Origin: Sedimentitalea sp042687825
GTDB taxonomy: Bacteria; Pseudomonadota; Alphaproteobacteria; Rhodobacterales; Rhodobacteraceae
Reading direction: 5' to 3'
Assembly (NCBI RefSeq): GCF_042687825.1
Contig: NZ_JBHUQE010000007.1
Location: 62,001 to 126,000, forward strand
Length of the DNA stretch: 64,000 bases
A model generated the notes under the pieces. That model was given only the letters and a program-made list of their open reading frames with translations, did not search any database and was not told the origin of the DNA. A program made the position numbers and the translations under genes. Shown here one piece after another: positions 42,861 through 51,044 of this stretch (its first letter is position 1; each line of letters begins with the position of its first letter).

Positions 42861-43361
42861 TCAGGCGGTGCGGCTCAGCCGTTCCTCGAGAATGTCAAAC
42901 GGCACGCCGGGTTCGTCCTTGGCGCCGCGGATCACCAGCGAAGTCTTGACGCTGGCGACATTGGGCGTAGCCAGCAAATCGCCGGTCAGGAAATTCTGGA
43001 AACTGCTCAGGTCCGGGGCCACGCATTTGAGAATGAAATCGACCTCGCCGTTCAGCATGTGGCACTCGCGCACCAGCGGCCAGTTGCGGCAGCGTTCCTC
43101 AAAAGCGCTGAGCTCGGTCTGGGCCTGGCTGTCCAGCCCCACCATGGCAAAGACCTGCACCTCGAACCCCAGTTCACGGGCATCGACCTCGGCGTGATAG
43201 CCGCGGATCAGCCCCGATTCCTCAAGCGTGCGCACCCGGCGCAGGCAGGGCGGCGCCGAAATGCCCACCCGCTTGGCCAGTTCCACGTTGGTCATCCGAC
43301 CGTCGGCCTGCAGTTCCGAAAGGATCTTGCGATCAATCGGATCGAGGCGTGTTGCGACCAT
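42861..43361 (-). CDS. Lrp/AsnC-family transcriptional regulator
   Basis: This 166-residue protein has an N-terminal helix-turn-helix (DPIDRKILSELQADGRMTNVELAKRVG, split here at ~20 residues each) and a C-terminal RAM ligand-binding domain. Lrp-family members respond to amino acids and often control genes for their transport or catabolism. The ATG at 43361 is chosen over a GTG at 43370 because GGGAG then has 8-nt spacing. It is divergent from trxB, a common arrangement in Rhodobacterales. Confidence 0.92.
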   Translation of the reverse strand: MVATRLDPIDRKILSELQADGRMTNVELAKRVGISAPPCLRRVRTLEESGLIRGYHAEVDARELGFEVQVFAMVGLDSQAQTELSAFEERCRNWPLVRECHMLNGEVDFILKCVAPDLSSFQNFLTGDLLATPNVASVKTSLVIRGAKDEPGVPFDILEERLSRTA

Positions 43362-43590
43362 GTTCTGCACTCCCGGAATTTGCGTTTCTTATAGCAGCAC
43401 CGCCGGTGTGCGCAATAATATTTCGCTGCATCGCAACATGTCTTTGGGACCTTTCGCCGCCGCATTTGGCACCCGCCGGGATCGCCGCGGTCGCTGGTCC
43501 GGATTGGGGCTTTAAGACCCGTGGGAGCGCCGCTATATCGGCACCGCGACGGGCCACGCGCCCGGCGGGCATGTCATTATGGGGGTCGTC

Positions 43591-44535
43591 ATGGGCGAAA
43601 CGCGTCACACCAGGGTTCTGATCATCGGCTCCGGCCCGGCTGGATATACCGCCGGCGTCTATGCCAGCCGGGCCATGCTGAACCCGCTGCTGGTACAGGG
43701 CATCGAGCCCGGCGGGCAGTTGACCACCACCACCGAAGTCGAGAACTGGCCTGGCGACACCGAGGTGCAGGGCCCCGACCTGATGCTGCGTATGGAGGCC
43801 CATGCCAAGGCGGTGGGCTGCGAGATCGTCGGCGACATCATCACCGATCTGGACCTGTCGCAGCGCCCTTTCACCGCCAAGGGCGACAGCGGCACCACCT
43901 ATACCGCCGACGCGGTTATTCTGGCGACCGGCGCCCGGGCGAAATGGCTGGGCCTGGCCAGCGAGGAAAAGTTCAAGGGGTTTGGCGTTTCGGCCTGCGC
44001 CACCTGTGACGGGTTCTTTTACCGAGGGCAGGAAATCGTCGTTGTCGGCGGCGGCAATACCGCCGTCGAAGAGGCTCTGTTCCTGACCAATTTTGCCAGC
44101 AAGGTAACGCTGATTCACCGGCGCGACGAACTGCGCGCAGAGAAAATCCTGATCGACCGGCTGATGAAGAACCCCAAGATCGAGCCGCTGTGGTTCCACG
44201 TGCTGGACGAGGTTTCCGGCACCGAGAACCCGCTGGGCGTCGAAGCGGTGCGGGCCAAGCATGTGAAGACCGGCGAGATCACCGAGATCCCGGCCAAGGG
44301 CGTGTTCATTGCCATCGGTCACGCCCCGGCCAACGAATTGGTCAAGGATGTGCTGGAAACCCATATGGGCGGCTATGTCGTAACCAAACCGGACAGCACC
44401 GAGACCAGCATCCCCGGGGTTTTTGCCGCCGGCGACCTGACCGATCATAAGTACCGTCAGGCGGTAACCAGCGCCGGCATGGGCTGCATGGCGGCCCTGG
44501 AGGCCGAGCGGTTCCTGGCCGAACAGGACGGCTGA
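43591..44535 (+). CDS. trxB: Thioredoxin-disulfide reductase
   Basis: This 314-residue flavoprotein has the FAD motif GSGPAGYTAG (residues 13-22), redox Cys136 and Cys139 in CATCD, the NADPH motif GGGNTAVEEA and the C-terminal FAD motif AAGDL. It passes electrons from NADPH to thioredoxin in the cytoplasm. I chose the ATG at 43591, which has GGGGG just upstream; an ATG at 43579 is in frame. No terminator with a T-run is visible after it. Confidence 0.96.
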   Translation: MGETRHTRVLIIGSGPAGYTAGVYASRAMLNPLLVQGIEPGGQLTTTTEVENWPGDTEVQGPDLMLRMEAHAKAVGCEIVGDIITDLDLSQRPFTAKGDSGTTYTADAVILATGARAKWLGLASEEKFKGFGVSACATCDGFFYRGQEIVVVGGGNTAVEEALFLTNFASKVTLIHRRDELRAEKILIDRLMKNPKIEPLWFHVLDEVSGTENPLGVEAVRAKHVKTGEITEIPAKGVFIAIGHAPANELVKDVLETHMGGYVVTKPDSTETSIPGVFAAGDLTDHKYRQAVTSAGMGCMAALEAERFLAEQDG

Positions 44536-44636
44536 CTCGGCGGTCCCCTGGCGCGGAGCGGCACCTGTCCGGCGCCGCTGTTCCTCAGATCATATCCGGT
44601 ATGCGCTGTGCGCAACGGAACAGCACGAATTCGCGC

Positions 44637-44693
44637 GATTTTCCCCGGATTGCGGCGACAAACCGTGCCAAAACCGCTCAGTCGCGGAAAATC
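44637..44693. promoter_or_regulatory. Inverted repeat in the sat-cysC upstream region
   Basis: GATTTTCC (44637-44644) and GGAAAATC (44686-44693) are perfect 8-bp arms 41 bp apart, between trxB and the ATG at 44792. They may mark a regulator site for sulfate assimilation; this is a weak, symmetry-based call. Confidence 0.3.
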
Positions 44694-44791
44694 CGATGCA
44701 GGCCGCTAGACTTTCGCGACGCTGTGGGTCTATGCCGCCCGCGACCGGGTCGTCCTGATCCGCACGCCACATCAAAAACGAGAGTATGACC

Positions 44792-46507
44792 ATGACGATG
44801 CTAGCCAATCTGGCCCCGATCCCGGAACTGTATGTTTCCTATGACTCGGCCCAGAAGCTGAAGATCGAAGCCGGTAACCTGAAGAGCCACGACCTGTCGC
44901 CGCGCCAGATCTGCGATCTGGAACTTTTGATGAATGGCGGTTTCAGCCCGCTCAAGGGCTTTCTTGGCCAGGCCGACTATGATGGTGTCGTGGAAGACAT
45001 GCGCCTGTCGGACGGCAGCCTGTGGCCGATGCCGATTAACCTGGACGTGTCCGAGGAATTCGCCGACAGCCTTGAACTGGGCGAGGACATCGCCCTGCGC
45101 GATCAGGAAGGCGTCATCCTGGCCACCATGACCGTGACCGACCGCTGGACCCCGGACAAGTCGCGCGAGGCGGAAAAGGTCTTTGGTGCCGACGATCTGG
45201 CGCATCCGGCCGTCAACTATCTGCACAACACGGCCGGCAAGGTCTATCTGGGCGGTCCGGTGACCGGCATCCAGCAGCCGGTGCATTACGATTTCCGCGG
45301 CAGCCGCGACACGCCCAACGAATTGCGCGCCTATTTCCGCAAGCTGGGCTGGCGCCGCATCGTGGCGTTCCAGACCCGCAATCCGCTGCACCGGGCGCAT
45401 CAGGAACTGACCTTTCGTGCCGCCAAAGAGGCCCAGGCCAACCTGCTGATCCATCCCGTCGTCGGCATGACCAAGCCCGGCGATGTCGATCATTTCACCC
45501 GCGTGCGCTGCTACGAGGCGGTGCTCGACAAGTACCCGGCCGCCACCACCACCATGAGCCTGCTGAACCTGGCCATGCGCATGGGCGGCCCCCGCGAGGC
45601 GGTCTGGCACGGTCTGATCCGCAAGAATCACGGCTGCACCCATTTCATCGTCGGCCGCGACCATGCCGGACCCGGCAAGAACTCGGCGGGCGAGGATTTC
45701 TATGGCGCTTACGACGCGCAGGACCTGTTCCGCAAACACCAGGACGAGATCGGCGTCGAGATGGTCGATTTCCGCCACATGGTCTATGTCCAGGAGCGCG
45801 CGCAATACGAACCCAATGACGAGATCCCCGATCGCGACAAGGTCACGATCCTGAACATCTCGGGCACCGAACTGCGCCGTCGTTTGCAGGAAGGGCTGGA
45901 AATTCCGGAATGGTTCAGCTTTCCCGAGGTGGTCAAGGAACTGCGCCGCACCCGGCCGCCGCGCTCGAAACAGGGTTTTACCGTCTTTTTCACCGGTTTC
46001 TCGGGGTCTGGAAAATCGACCATCGCCAACGCGCTGATGGTCAAGCTGATGGAGATGGGCGGGCGTCCGGTGACCCTGTTGGATGGCGATATCGTGCGCA
46101 AGAACCTGTCCAGTGAACTGGGCTTTTCCAAGGAACACCGCGACCTGAACATCCGCCGCATTGGCTATGTCGCCAGCGAGATCACCAAGAATGGCGGCAT
46201 CGCCATCTGCGCGCCCATCGCGCCCTATGCCAGCACCCGCCGGGCGGTGCGCGAAGATGTCGAGCAATACGGTGCCTTTCTCGAAGTGCATGTCTCGACC
46301 AGCATCGAAGAATGCGAACGCCGCGACCGCAAAGGGCTGTACAAGCTGGCCCGCGAAGGCAAGATCAAGGAATTCACCGGCATCTCCGACCCTTATGACG
46401 TGCCCGAGAACCCGGAACTGCGGGTCGAAACCGAGAATGTCGAGGTCGACAACTGCGCCCATCAGGTGTTGCTGAAACTGGAAAGCATGGGCCTGATCGC
46501 CGGCTGA
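44792..46507 (+). CDS. Bifunctional ATP sulfurylase/APS kinase
   Basis: This 571-residue protein joins two enzymes. Residues ~1-390 are ATP sulfurylase, with QTRNPLHRAH (194-203) and GRDHAGPG (288-295) for ATP binding. Residues ~395-571 are APS kinase, with P-loop GFSGSGKST (402-410), LLDGDIVRKNLS and a conserved Ser/Phe region. Together they make APS and then PAPS from sulfate for assimilation or sulfation. The ATG at 44792 has CGAGAG at 7-nt spacing; the ATG at 44786 is too close. No other cys gene lies beside it. Confidence 0.95.
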   Translation: MTMLANLAPIPELYVSYDSAQKLKIEAGNLKSHDLSPRQICDLELLMNGGFSPLKGFLGQADYDGVVEDMRLSDGSLWPMPINLDVSEEFADSLELGEDIALRDQEGVILATMTVTDRWTPDKSREAEKVFGADDLAHPAVNYLHNTAGKVYLGGPVTGIQQPVHYDFRGSRDTPNELRAYFRKLGWRRIVAFQTRNPLHRAHQELTFRAAKEAQANLLIHPVVGMTKPGDVDHFTRVRCYEAVLDKYPAATTTMSLLNLAMRMGGPREAVWHGLIRKNHGCTHFIVGRDHAGPGKNSAGEDFYGAYDAQDLFRKHQDEIGVEMVDFRHMVYVQERAQYEPNDEIPDRDKVTILNISGTELRRRLQEGLEIPEWFSFPEVVKELRRTRPPRSKQGFTVFFTGFSGSGKSTIANALMVKLMEMGGRPVTLLDGDIVRKNLSSELGFSKEHRDLNIRRIGYVASEITKNGGIAICAPIAPYASTRRAVREDVEQYGAFLEVHVSTSIEECERRDRKGLYKLAREGKIKEFTGISDPYDVPENPELRVETENVEVDNCAHQVLLKLESMGLIAG

Positions 46508-46531
46508 CCAGACCGCCCTGCCGCAAGACAT

Positions 46532-46558
46532 CTGCCCGCCGCCCCGTGTGGCGGGCAG
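46532..46558. terminator. Terminator-like hairpin between convergent genes
   Basis: CTGCCCGCC (46532-46540) and GGCGGGCAG (46550-46558) are perfect 9-bp arms with a 9-nt loop, and CAGACC/GGTCTG form an outer pair further out. It lies between the convergent sat-cysC and glycosyltransferase genes. No T-run follows, so Rho or stall-type termination is likely. Confidence 0.55.
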
Positions 46559-46592
46559 CCCGGTCTGAAAGGATCGTTTCGGATCGTTGCCG

Positions 46593-47462
46593 CTAAAGAC
46601 TGTCGCGCAGTGCCGTGGCGGCGCGGGTTTCCAGATGGTCAAAAGTGGCGGCCACGGGTTTGATCGCCCGCAGGGCCGGCAGCCGCCGCTGGTAATCCTC
46701 GACCGAGGCCGCGCGGATCGCGTCCTGCATCCGGGCCTCTGAATCGCACAGGATCATCGCCGAGGTGTCGATGAATTCCCCGATATTCGGGCAGCCCCAA
46801 TAGATCGGCACGGTTTCGCACAGGATCGCGTCGATCAGCTTTTCCGAGAAATAGTTCGGTTGCTGCACGTTCTCGATCACGATCGAATAGCGGAACGGCG
46901 CCAGCCCGTCCGATTTCCTGTCAAACGGGGTATAGCCCCGCCCCATCACCTGCACATCCAGGCGCTGCTGCTGCACGAATTCCACCATGGCGTGGCGCAG
47001 CTTGTGACCGGGATGGTCGCGTTTGGCCGAGGCGATCAGCGACATATGCGCGGTTTTCTCGATGCTCAGATCGCGCCAGTCCGGTACCCATGTGGTGCCA
47101 TAGGGCAGGAAAATGCCGTTGGGTATCCGCGCCAGAAAATCGCGGTCATAGCTGAATACGCGAAAAAATCGCCGATGCGTTGCCCGCAACAGCCGCAGGT
47201 GATGACCATGCATGATGTTGGGTTCCACCACCATCATCGACACCCGGGCCGGACAGTGCCAGCGCGGCCGGACATGTAATGCGGTCTTGGGATAGACAAT
47301 CAGATGGTCATCCGGGGCCATATCGGCGACGCGTTTGCCGGTCAGCCGGTCGGGGCATCCCAGCGGCCAGTTCAGTTCGGATAGGGGGCGCTGCGCATTG
47401 GCCGCCCCCAGCGTCAGACCATAGGGCAGGATCGCGATTGCCGGGTCGGTTGCCCCCGTCAC
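46593..47462 (-). CDS. GT10-like glycosyltransferase
   Basis: From GTG 47462 the 289-residue protein has an N-terminal variable region and a C-terminal domain with YSIVIENVQQPNYFSEKLID then VPIYWGCPNIGEFID. This matches the nucleotide-sugar binding pattern of GT10 (alpha-1,3-fucosyltransferase type) enzymes. The GTG overlaps the phzF stop (GTGA). Acceptor and sugar are unknown; a surface glycan is probable. I do not see a signal or membrane segment. It is convergent with sat-cysC. Confidence 0.8.
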   Translation of the reverse strand: MTGATDPAIAILPYGLTLGAANAQRPLSELNWPLGCPDRLTGKRVADMAPDDHLIVYPKTALHVRPRWHCPARVSMMVVEPNIMHGHHLRLLRATHRRFFRVFSYDRDFLARIPNGIFLPYGTTWVPDWRDLSIEKTAHMSLIASAKRDHPGHKLRHAMVEFVQQQRLDVQVMGRGYTPFDRKSDGLAPFRYSIVIENVQQPNYFSEKLIDAILCETVPIYWGCPNIGEFIDTSAMILCDSEARMQDAIRAASVEDYQRRLPALRAIKPVAATFDHLETRAATALRDSL

Positions 47463-48346
47463 GGTGCCGCCCCGGACAGCATCAGCCGGCCCTGCATCAG
47501 CACATGCGCCCGCCCGGCCACCTTTATGCCGGTCATCGCATCGGGCGGTCCGACCCGGCTGACACGGGCCGCGCCCGGGCGGTCCATCCAGTGCCCCTGT
47601 TCGGCCGTGAACACGTCCTTGTCCATCAGGCCATGCCGCCACAGATAGGCGGCCATCGCGCCGGTCGCCGAGCCGGTAAACGGATCCTCGCGCGGGCCCG
47701 GCGGCGCCAGCAGCAGGCGCGAAAACGTGTCGCCCGCCGCCGTGGCGCCTTTCAGTGTCACCAGAAACGGTTCCATCATGTCGGTACCGTCATGGCCGAA
47801 ACCGGCGGCCAGATCGCCCAGCGCCTCGATATTCAGCCGCGCGGCGCGCAGATCGCCATGGTCGCGCAAGACCGTGATGCAGAAAGGCAGCCCCGTTGAC
47901 ACCAGTTGCGGCGGTGCGATCACCGCATCGGGGGTCAGCCCGACGACATGGGCCACCCGCGCCGCGCTGACCTCTTGTCCGACAACCGGCGCGACCTGGG
48001 TCATTTCGATCAGATCGCCATCCAGATCCACAGTCACCAGCCCGGCGCCGGTCTCCAGCACCAGCCGGCTGCCGGGGATTTCACCGCGCGCGCGCAAAGC
48101 CGCCACGGTGGCGATGGTGGGATGGCCGGCAAAAGGGATTTCGCGACTGGCCAGGAAATAGCGCACGCGCAGATCGGCCACATCGGACGGGCCGGTAAAG
48201 GTGCATTCCACCAGCGAGGTTTCGCGCACATAGGCCATGCAGGTCTCGGCCGCTAGCGCCGCCGCGCCATGCACCACGGCACAGCCATTGCCGCCAAAAG
48301 GCCGGTCGGTGAACGCATCCACCCAGTCAAAGTCATAGGATGCCAT
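47459..48346 (-). CDS. PhzF-family isomerase
   Basis: This 295-residue protein has the PhzF pattern: DVFTDRPF-type start (YDFDWVDAFTDRPFGGNGCA), the catalytic Glu in TSLVECTF-like context near residue 46, FAGHPTIAT, and DPFTGSATGAMAAYL. PhzF enzymes isomerise or epimerise small molecules by a Glu/Asp mechanism, best known in phenazine synthesis. No phenazine genes are present. The gene overlaps the glycosyltransferase start by 4 nt, so the two are co-translated. The substrate is unknown. Confidence 0.9.
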   Translation of the reverse strand: MASYDFDWVDAFTDRPFGGNGCAVVHGAAALAAETCMAYVRETSLVECTFTGPSDVADLRVRYFLASREIPFAGHPTIATVAALRARGEIPGSRLVLETGAGLVTVDLDGDLIEMTQVAPVVGQEVSAARVAHVVGLTPDAVIAPPQLVSTGLPFCITVLRDHGDLRAARLNIEALGDLAAGFGHDGTDMMEPFLVTLKGATAAGDTFSRLLLAPPGPREDPFTGSATGAMAAYLWRHGLMDKDVFTAEQGHWMDRPGAARVSRVGPPDAMTGIKVAGRAHVLMQGRLMLSGAAP

Positions 48347-48384
48347 GGCGGCCCCTTCCTCAGGATTGGGCCGCGCGCGGGCCG

Positions 48385-48609
48385 TTAGTGCACCGCCACC
48401 GGCGCATAGTCGTTTTGCCGGGCCAGCGCAAAAGCCATCCGGCGGTCGGCCACTAGCGCCAACTGCTGGCCATCCGCGGCGTGCACGGCATAGAGATGCT
48501 GCAACTCACCGGCTTCGGCCCTGACGGCCTTGGGCAGATCGGCCACGTCCACGGTTTTGACATAGACGATACGATTGTCCATCTGGTCGAAATTGTAAGG
48601 AGTGTTCAT
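48385..48609 (-). CDS. DUF1150 family protein
   Basis: This 74-residue protein matches DUF1150, found in Alphaproteobacteria: NRIVYVKTVDVADLP, then LYAVHAADGQQLALVADRRMAFALARQND. No membrane segment or catalytic motif is visible. It begins 3 nt after the Hsp20 stop, so it is co-transcribed with the small heat shock protein. The pair recurs in this order of bacteria, suggesting a stress-linked role. Confidence 0.9.
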   Translation of the reverse strand: MNTPYNFDQMDNRIVYVKTVDVADLPKAVRAEAGELQHLYAVHAADGQQLALVADRRMAFALARQNDYAPVAVH

Positions 48610-48612
48610 GAC

Positions 48613-49026
48613 TTACCCTTTCCTGATGTTGATCTTCTGCACCACGGCTTCGGGCTTGGCCCGTGTCAGGTCGACATGCAGCAGACCGTTTTCCATGATC
48701 GCCTCGCCCACCTCGACGCCATCCGCCAGCACGAACATGCGCTGGAACTGACGCGCCGCGATGCCGCGATGCAGAAATACCCGCCCCTCGCTGTCATCCT
48801 TCTGCCGCCCACGGATCACCAGCTGGCGGTCCTCGACGGTGATCGACAGGTCGTCTTGGGAAAACCCGGCCACGGCCAGGGTGATCCGATAGGAAAAATC
48901 CGACGTCTGTTCGATATTGAACGGGGGATAGCCTTCGTTGCCGGTCTTTGACGACCGTTCCAACAGGCGTTCCAACTGCTCGAATCCCAACAGATGCGGG
49001 TATGAGCCCAGAGTAAGTTTCGACAC
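48613..49026 (-). CDS. Small heat shock protein, Hsp20/IbpA family
   Basis: From GTG 49026 (AGGA 8 nt upstream) the 137-residue protein has an alpha-crystallin domain: YPPFNIEQTSDFSYRITLAV, then ITVEDRQLVIRGRQ and FLHRGIAARQFQRMFVLADG. It holds unfolded proteins in a refoldable state. The N-terminus (SKLTLGSYPHLLGFEQLERL) is the normal family opening, supporting the GTG start. It precedes the DUF1150 gene on the same strand. Confidence 0.93.
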   Translation of the reverse strand: MSKLTLGSYPHLLGFEQLERLLERSSKTGNEGYPPFNIEQTSDFSYRITLAVAGFSQDDLSITVEDRQLVIRGRQKDDSEGRVFLHRGIAARQFQRMFVLADGVEVGEAIMENGLLHVDLTRAKPEAVVQKINIRKG

Positions 49027-49188
49027 GTGTTTCGTCCTTTGACAAGAAAAGCGACGGTTCGCACGGCCCCGGTTCGGCAACCGCACGCCATAAATATGGG
49101 GAGAAATCCAAATCTTAACAAGGTCTAGGCGAAAACATGTTATCCGCGTATCCTGCAGCTCGCCCTTAGGTGATTCTGGATCGCAAAC

Positions 49189-49413
49189 ATGAACGTCCAA
49201 TCCGACCTGTCGATGAAAACCGACGAGGTGCTGCGCGTCGAACTGGAAGTGTTCCGGCGCCAGCATCGCGACCTCGACGAAGCGATCGCGGCGCTGGTGG
49301 AACGCGGCACCGCAGATCAGCTGACCCTGAAGCGGTTGAAAAAGCAGAAACTGATGCTCAAGGACAAGATCGCGATGATCGAGGATCGTTTGACCCCCGA
49401 CATCATTGCCTAG
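49189..49413 (+). CDS. DUF465/YdcH family protein
   Basis: This 74-residue helical protein matches DUF465 (YdcH): VELEVFRRQHRDLDEAIAAL then TLKRLKKQKLMLKDKIAMIE. It is a charged helical hairpin with no catalytic residues. It sits 50 nt upstream of purE on the same strand and may share its transcript. Function is unknown. Confidence 0.88.
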   Translation: MNVQSDLSMKTDEVLRVELEVFRRQHRDLDEAIAALVERGTADQLTLKRLKKQKLMLKDKIAMIEDRLTPDIIA

Positions 49414-49462
49414 CGCCTGGATGCCGCTATAGTGCGCGCTCTTTTGCAAGCAGGGGCACGCG

Positions 49463-49951
49463 ATGGCGGATATCAAAGTGGGCATCATCATGGGCAGCCA
49501 GTCGGACTGGGCGACCATGAAACAAGCCGCCGACATTCTCGACGAACTGGGCGTCGCCTACGAGAAACGCATCGTCTCGGCGCATCGCACACCGGACCGG
49601 CTGTGGGACTATGGCAAGACGGCCGTCGATCGTGGCCTTCAGGCGATCATCGCCGGGGCCGGCGGTGCCGCGCATCTGCCGGGCATGATGGCCTCCAAGA
49701 CGCGGGTTCCGGTGATCGGTGTGCCGGTCCAGACGCGGGCTTTGTCCGGGGTCGATTCGCTCTATTCCATCGTGCAGATGCCGCGCGGCTTTCCGGTTGC
49801 CACCATGGCCATAGGTGCAGCCGGCGCGGCCAATGCCGGGCTGATGGCCGCCGGCATTCTGGCGTTGCAGGACGCCGGTCTGGCGACCCGGCTGGAAGAC
49901 TGGCGCGCCGCCCTGTCGGCCTCGATCCCCGAGGAACCCCAGGATGACTGA
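49463..49951 (+). CDS. purE: 5-(Carboxyamino)imidazole ribonucleotide mutase
   Basis: This 162-residue protein has the PurE signature: IIMGSQSDWATMKQAAD (residues ~9-25), VSAHRTPDRLWDY (~43-55) with the catalytic His, and GAAGAANAGLMA. It converts N5-CAIR to CAIR in purine synthesis. AGGGG precedes the ATG. It overlaps purK by 8 nt, the standard purEK operon. Confidence 0.97.
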   Translation: MADIKVGIIMGSQSDWATMKQAADILDELGVAYEKRIVSAHRTPDRLWDYGKTAVDRGLQAIIAGAGGAAHLPGMMASKTRVPVIGVPVQTRALSGVDSLYSIVQMPRGFPVATMAIGAAGAANAGLMAAGILALQDAGLATRLEDWRAALSASIPEEPQDD

Positions 49952-51017
49952 ACCGCTGCCCCCCGGTGCCGTGATCGGCATTCTGGGCGGCGGCCAGTTG
50001 GGCCGCATGCTGTCGGTCGCGGCAGCCCGTCTGGGCTTTCGCAGCCATGTTTTTGAGCCCGGCGCCCATCCACCCGCTGCGCAGGTGGCCGAGCGGCTGA
50101 CCACCGCCGCCTATGACGACGCCGGGGCGCTGGCCGCCTTTGCCGAGTCCGTCGATGTCATCACCTATGAATTCGAGAACATCCCGACCGCGGCGCTGGA
50201 CCTGCTCGAGGCAAGGCGCCCGATCCGCCCGGGCCGCGAAGCCCTGCGAATCAGCCAGGACCGGTTGACGGAAAAGACCTTCCTGCGCGGTCTCGGGCTG
50301 CGCACCGCGCCCTTTGCCGATGTCGCGGACCCGGCTGCCCTGGCGGCCGCGATCGACGAAATCGGCACCCCGGCGATCCTCAAGACCCGGCGCTTTGGCT
50401 ATGACGGCAAAGGCCAGGCACGATTGACCGGTCCCGCTGATGCTGAACGTGCGCTGGCCGATATGGCCGGCGCCCCGGCGCTGCTCGAAGGGTTTGTCGA
50501 ATTCAGCCACGAGGTTTCGGTCATCGCCGCGCGCGGCCTGACCGGCGAGGTCGCCTGTTTCGATCCCGGCGAAAACGAGCACCGGGACGGTATCCTGCAC
50601 ACCACCACGGTACCCGCGCGCCTATCGGCGGCACAGCGCACCGATGCGGTGCTGCTGGCGGCCAACATACTGAACGCGCTGGATTATGTCGGTGTTCTAG
50701 GAGTCGAACTCTTTGTCACGCCAGGCGGGCTGGTGGTCAACGAAATCGCACCACGGGTGCATAATTCCGGCCATTGGACCCAGAATGGCTGTGCCGTGGA
50801 TCAGTTTGAACAGCATATACGCGCCATCGCCGGCTGGCCGCTGGGAAACGGACAGCGATATGCGGATGTGGTGATGGAAAACCTGATCGGCGACGACATG
50901 AACCGGCTGCCCGGTCTGGCGATCCAGCCCGACACCGCGCTGCACCTCTATGGCAAGGCCCAGGTCAAACCCGGGCGCAAGATGGGCCACGTCAACCGGA
51001 TCACGCGCAAGCCCTGA
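49944..51017 (+). CDS. purK: 5-(Carboxyamino)imidazole ribonucleotide synthase
   Basis: This 357-residue ATP-grasp enzyme has GILGGGQLGRMLSVAA at the N-terminus, KTRRFGYDGKGQ and EIAPRVHNSGHWT. It makes N5-CAIR from AIR, bicarbonate and ATP, feeding PurE. Its stop codon lies inside a strong inverted repeat (51012-51044) shared with the stop of the convergent phnM gene. Confidence 0.97.
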   Translation: MTEPLPPGAVIGILGGGQLGRMLSVAAARLGFRSHVFEPGAHPPAAQVAERLTTAAYDDAGALAAFAESVDVITYEFENIPTAALDLLEARRPIRPGREALRISQDRLTEKTFLRGLGLRTAPFADVADPAALAAAIDEIGTPAILKTRRFGYDGKGQARLTGPADAERALADMAGAPALLEGFVEFSHEVSVIAARGLTGEVACFDPGENEHRDGILHTTTVPARLSAAQRTDAVLLAANILNALDYVGVLGVELFVTPGGLVVNEIAPRVHNSGHWTQNGCAVDQFEQHIRAIAGWPLGNGQRYADVVMENLIGDDMNRLPGLAIQPDTALHLYGKAQVKPGRKMGHVNRITRKP

Positions 51018-51044
51018 CATCGCGCCGGCGCGATCCCGTCAGGG
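51012..51044. terminator. Hairpin containing both stop codons of purK and phnM
   Basis: CCCTGAC (51012-51018) pairs with GTCAGGG (51038-51044), and inside is the palindrome ATCGCGCCGGCGCGAT (51019-51034), with CCC unpaired. The purK TGA (51015-51017) pairs with the phnM stop complement (51039-51041). It should form in either transcript as a bidirectional end, although no T-run follows. Confidence 0.65.
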
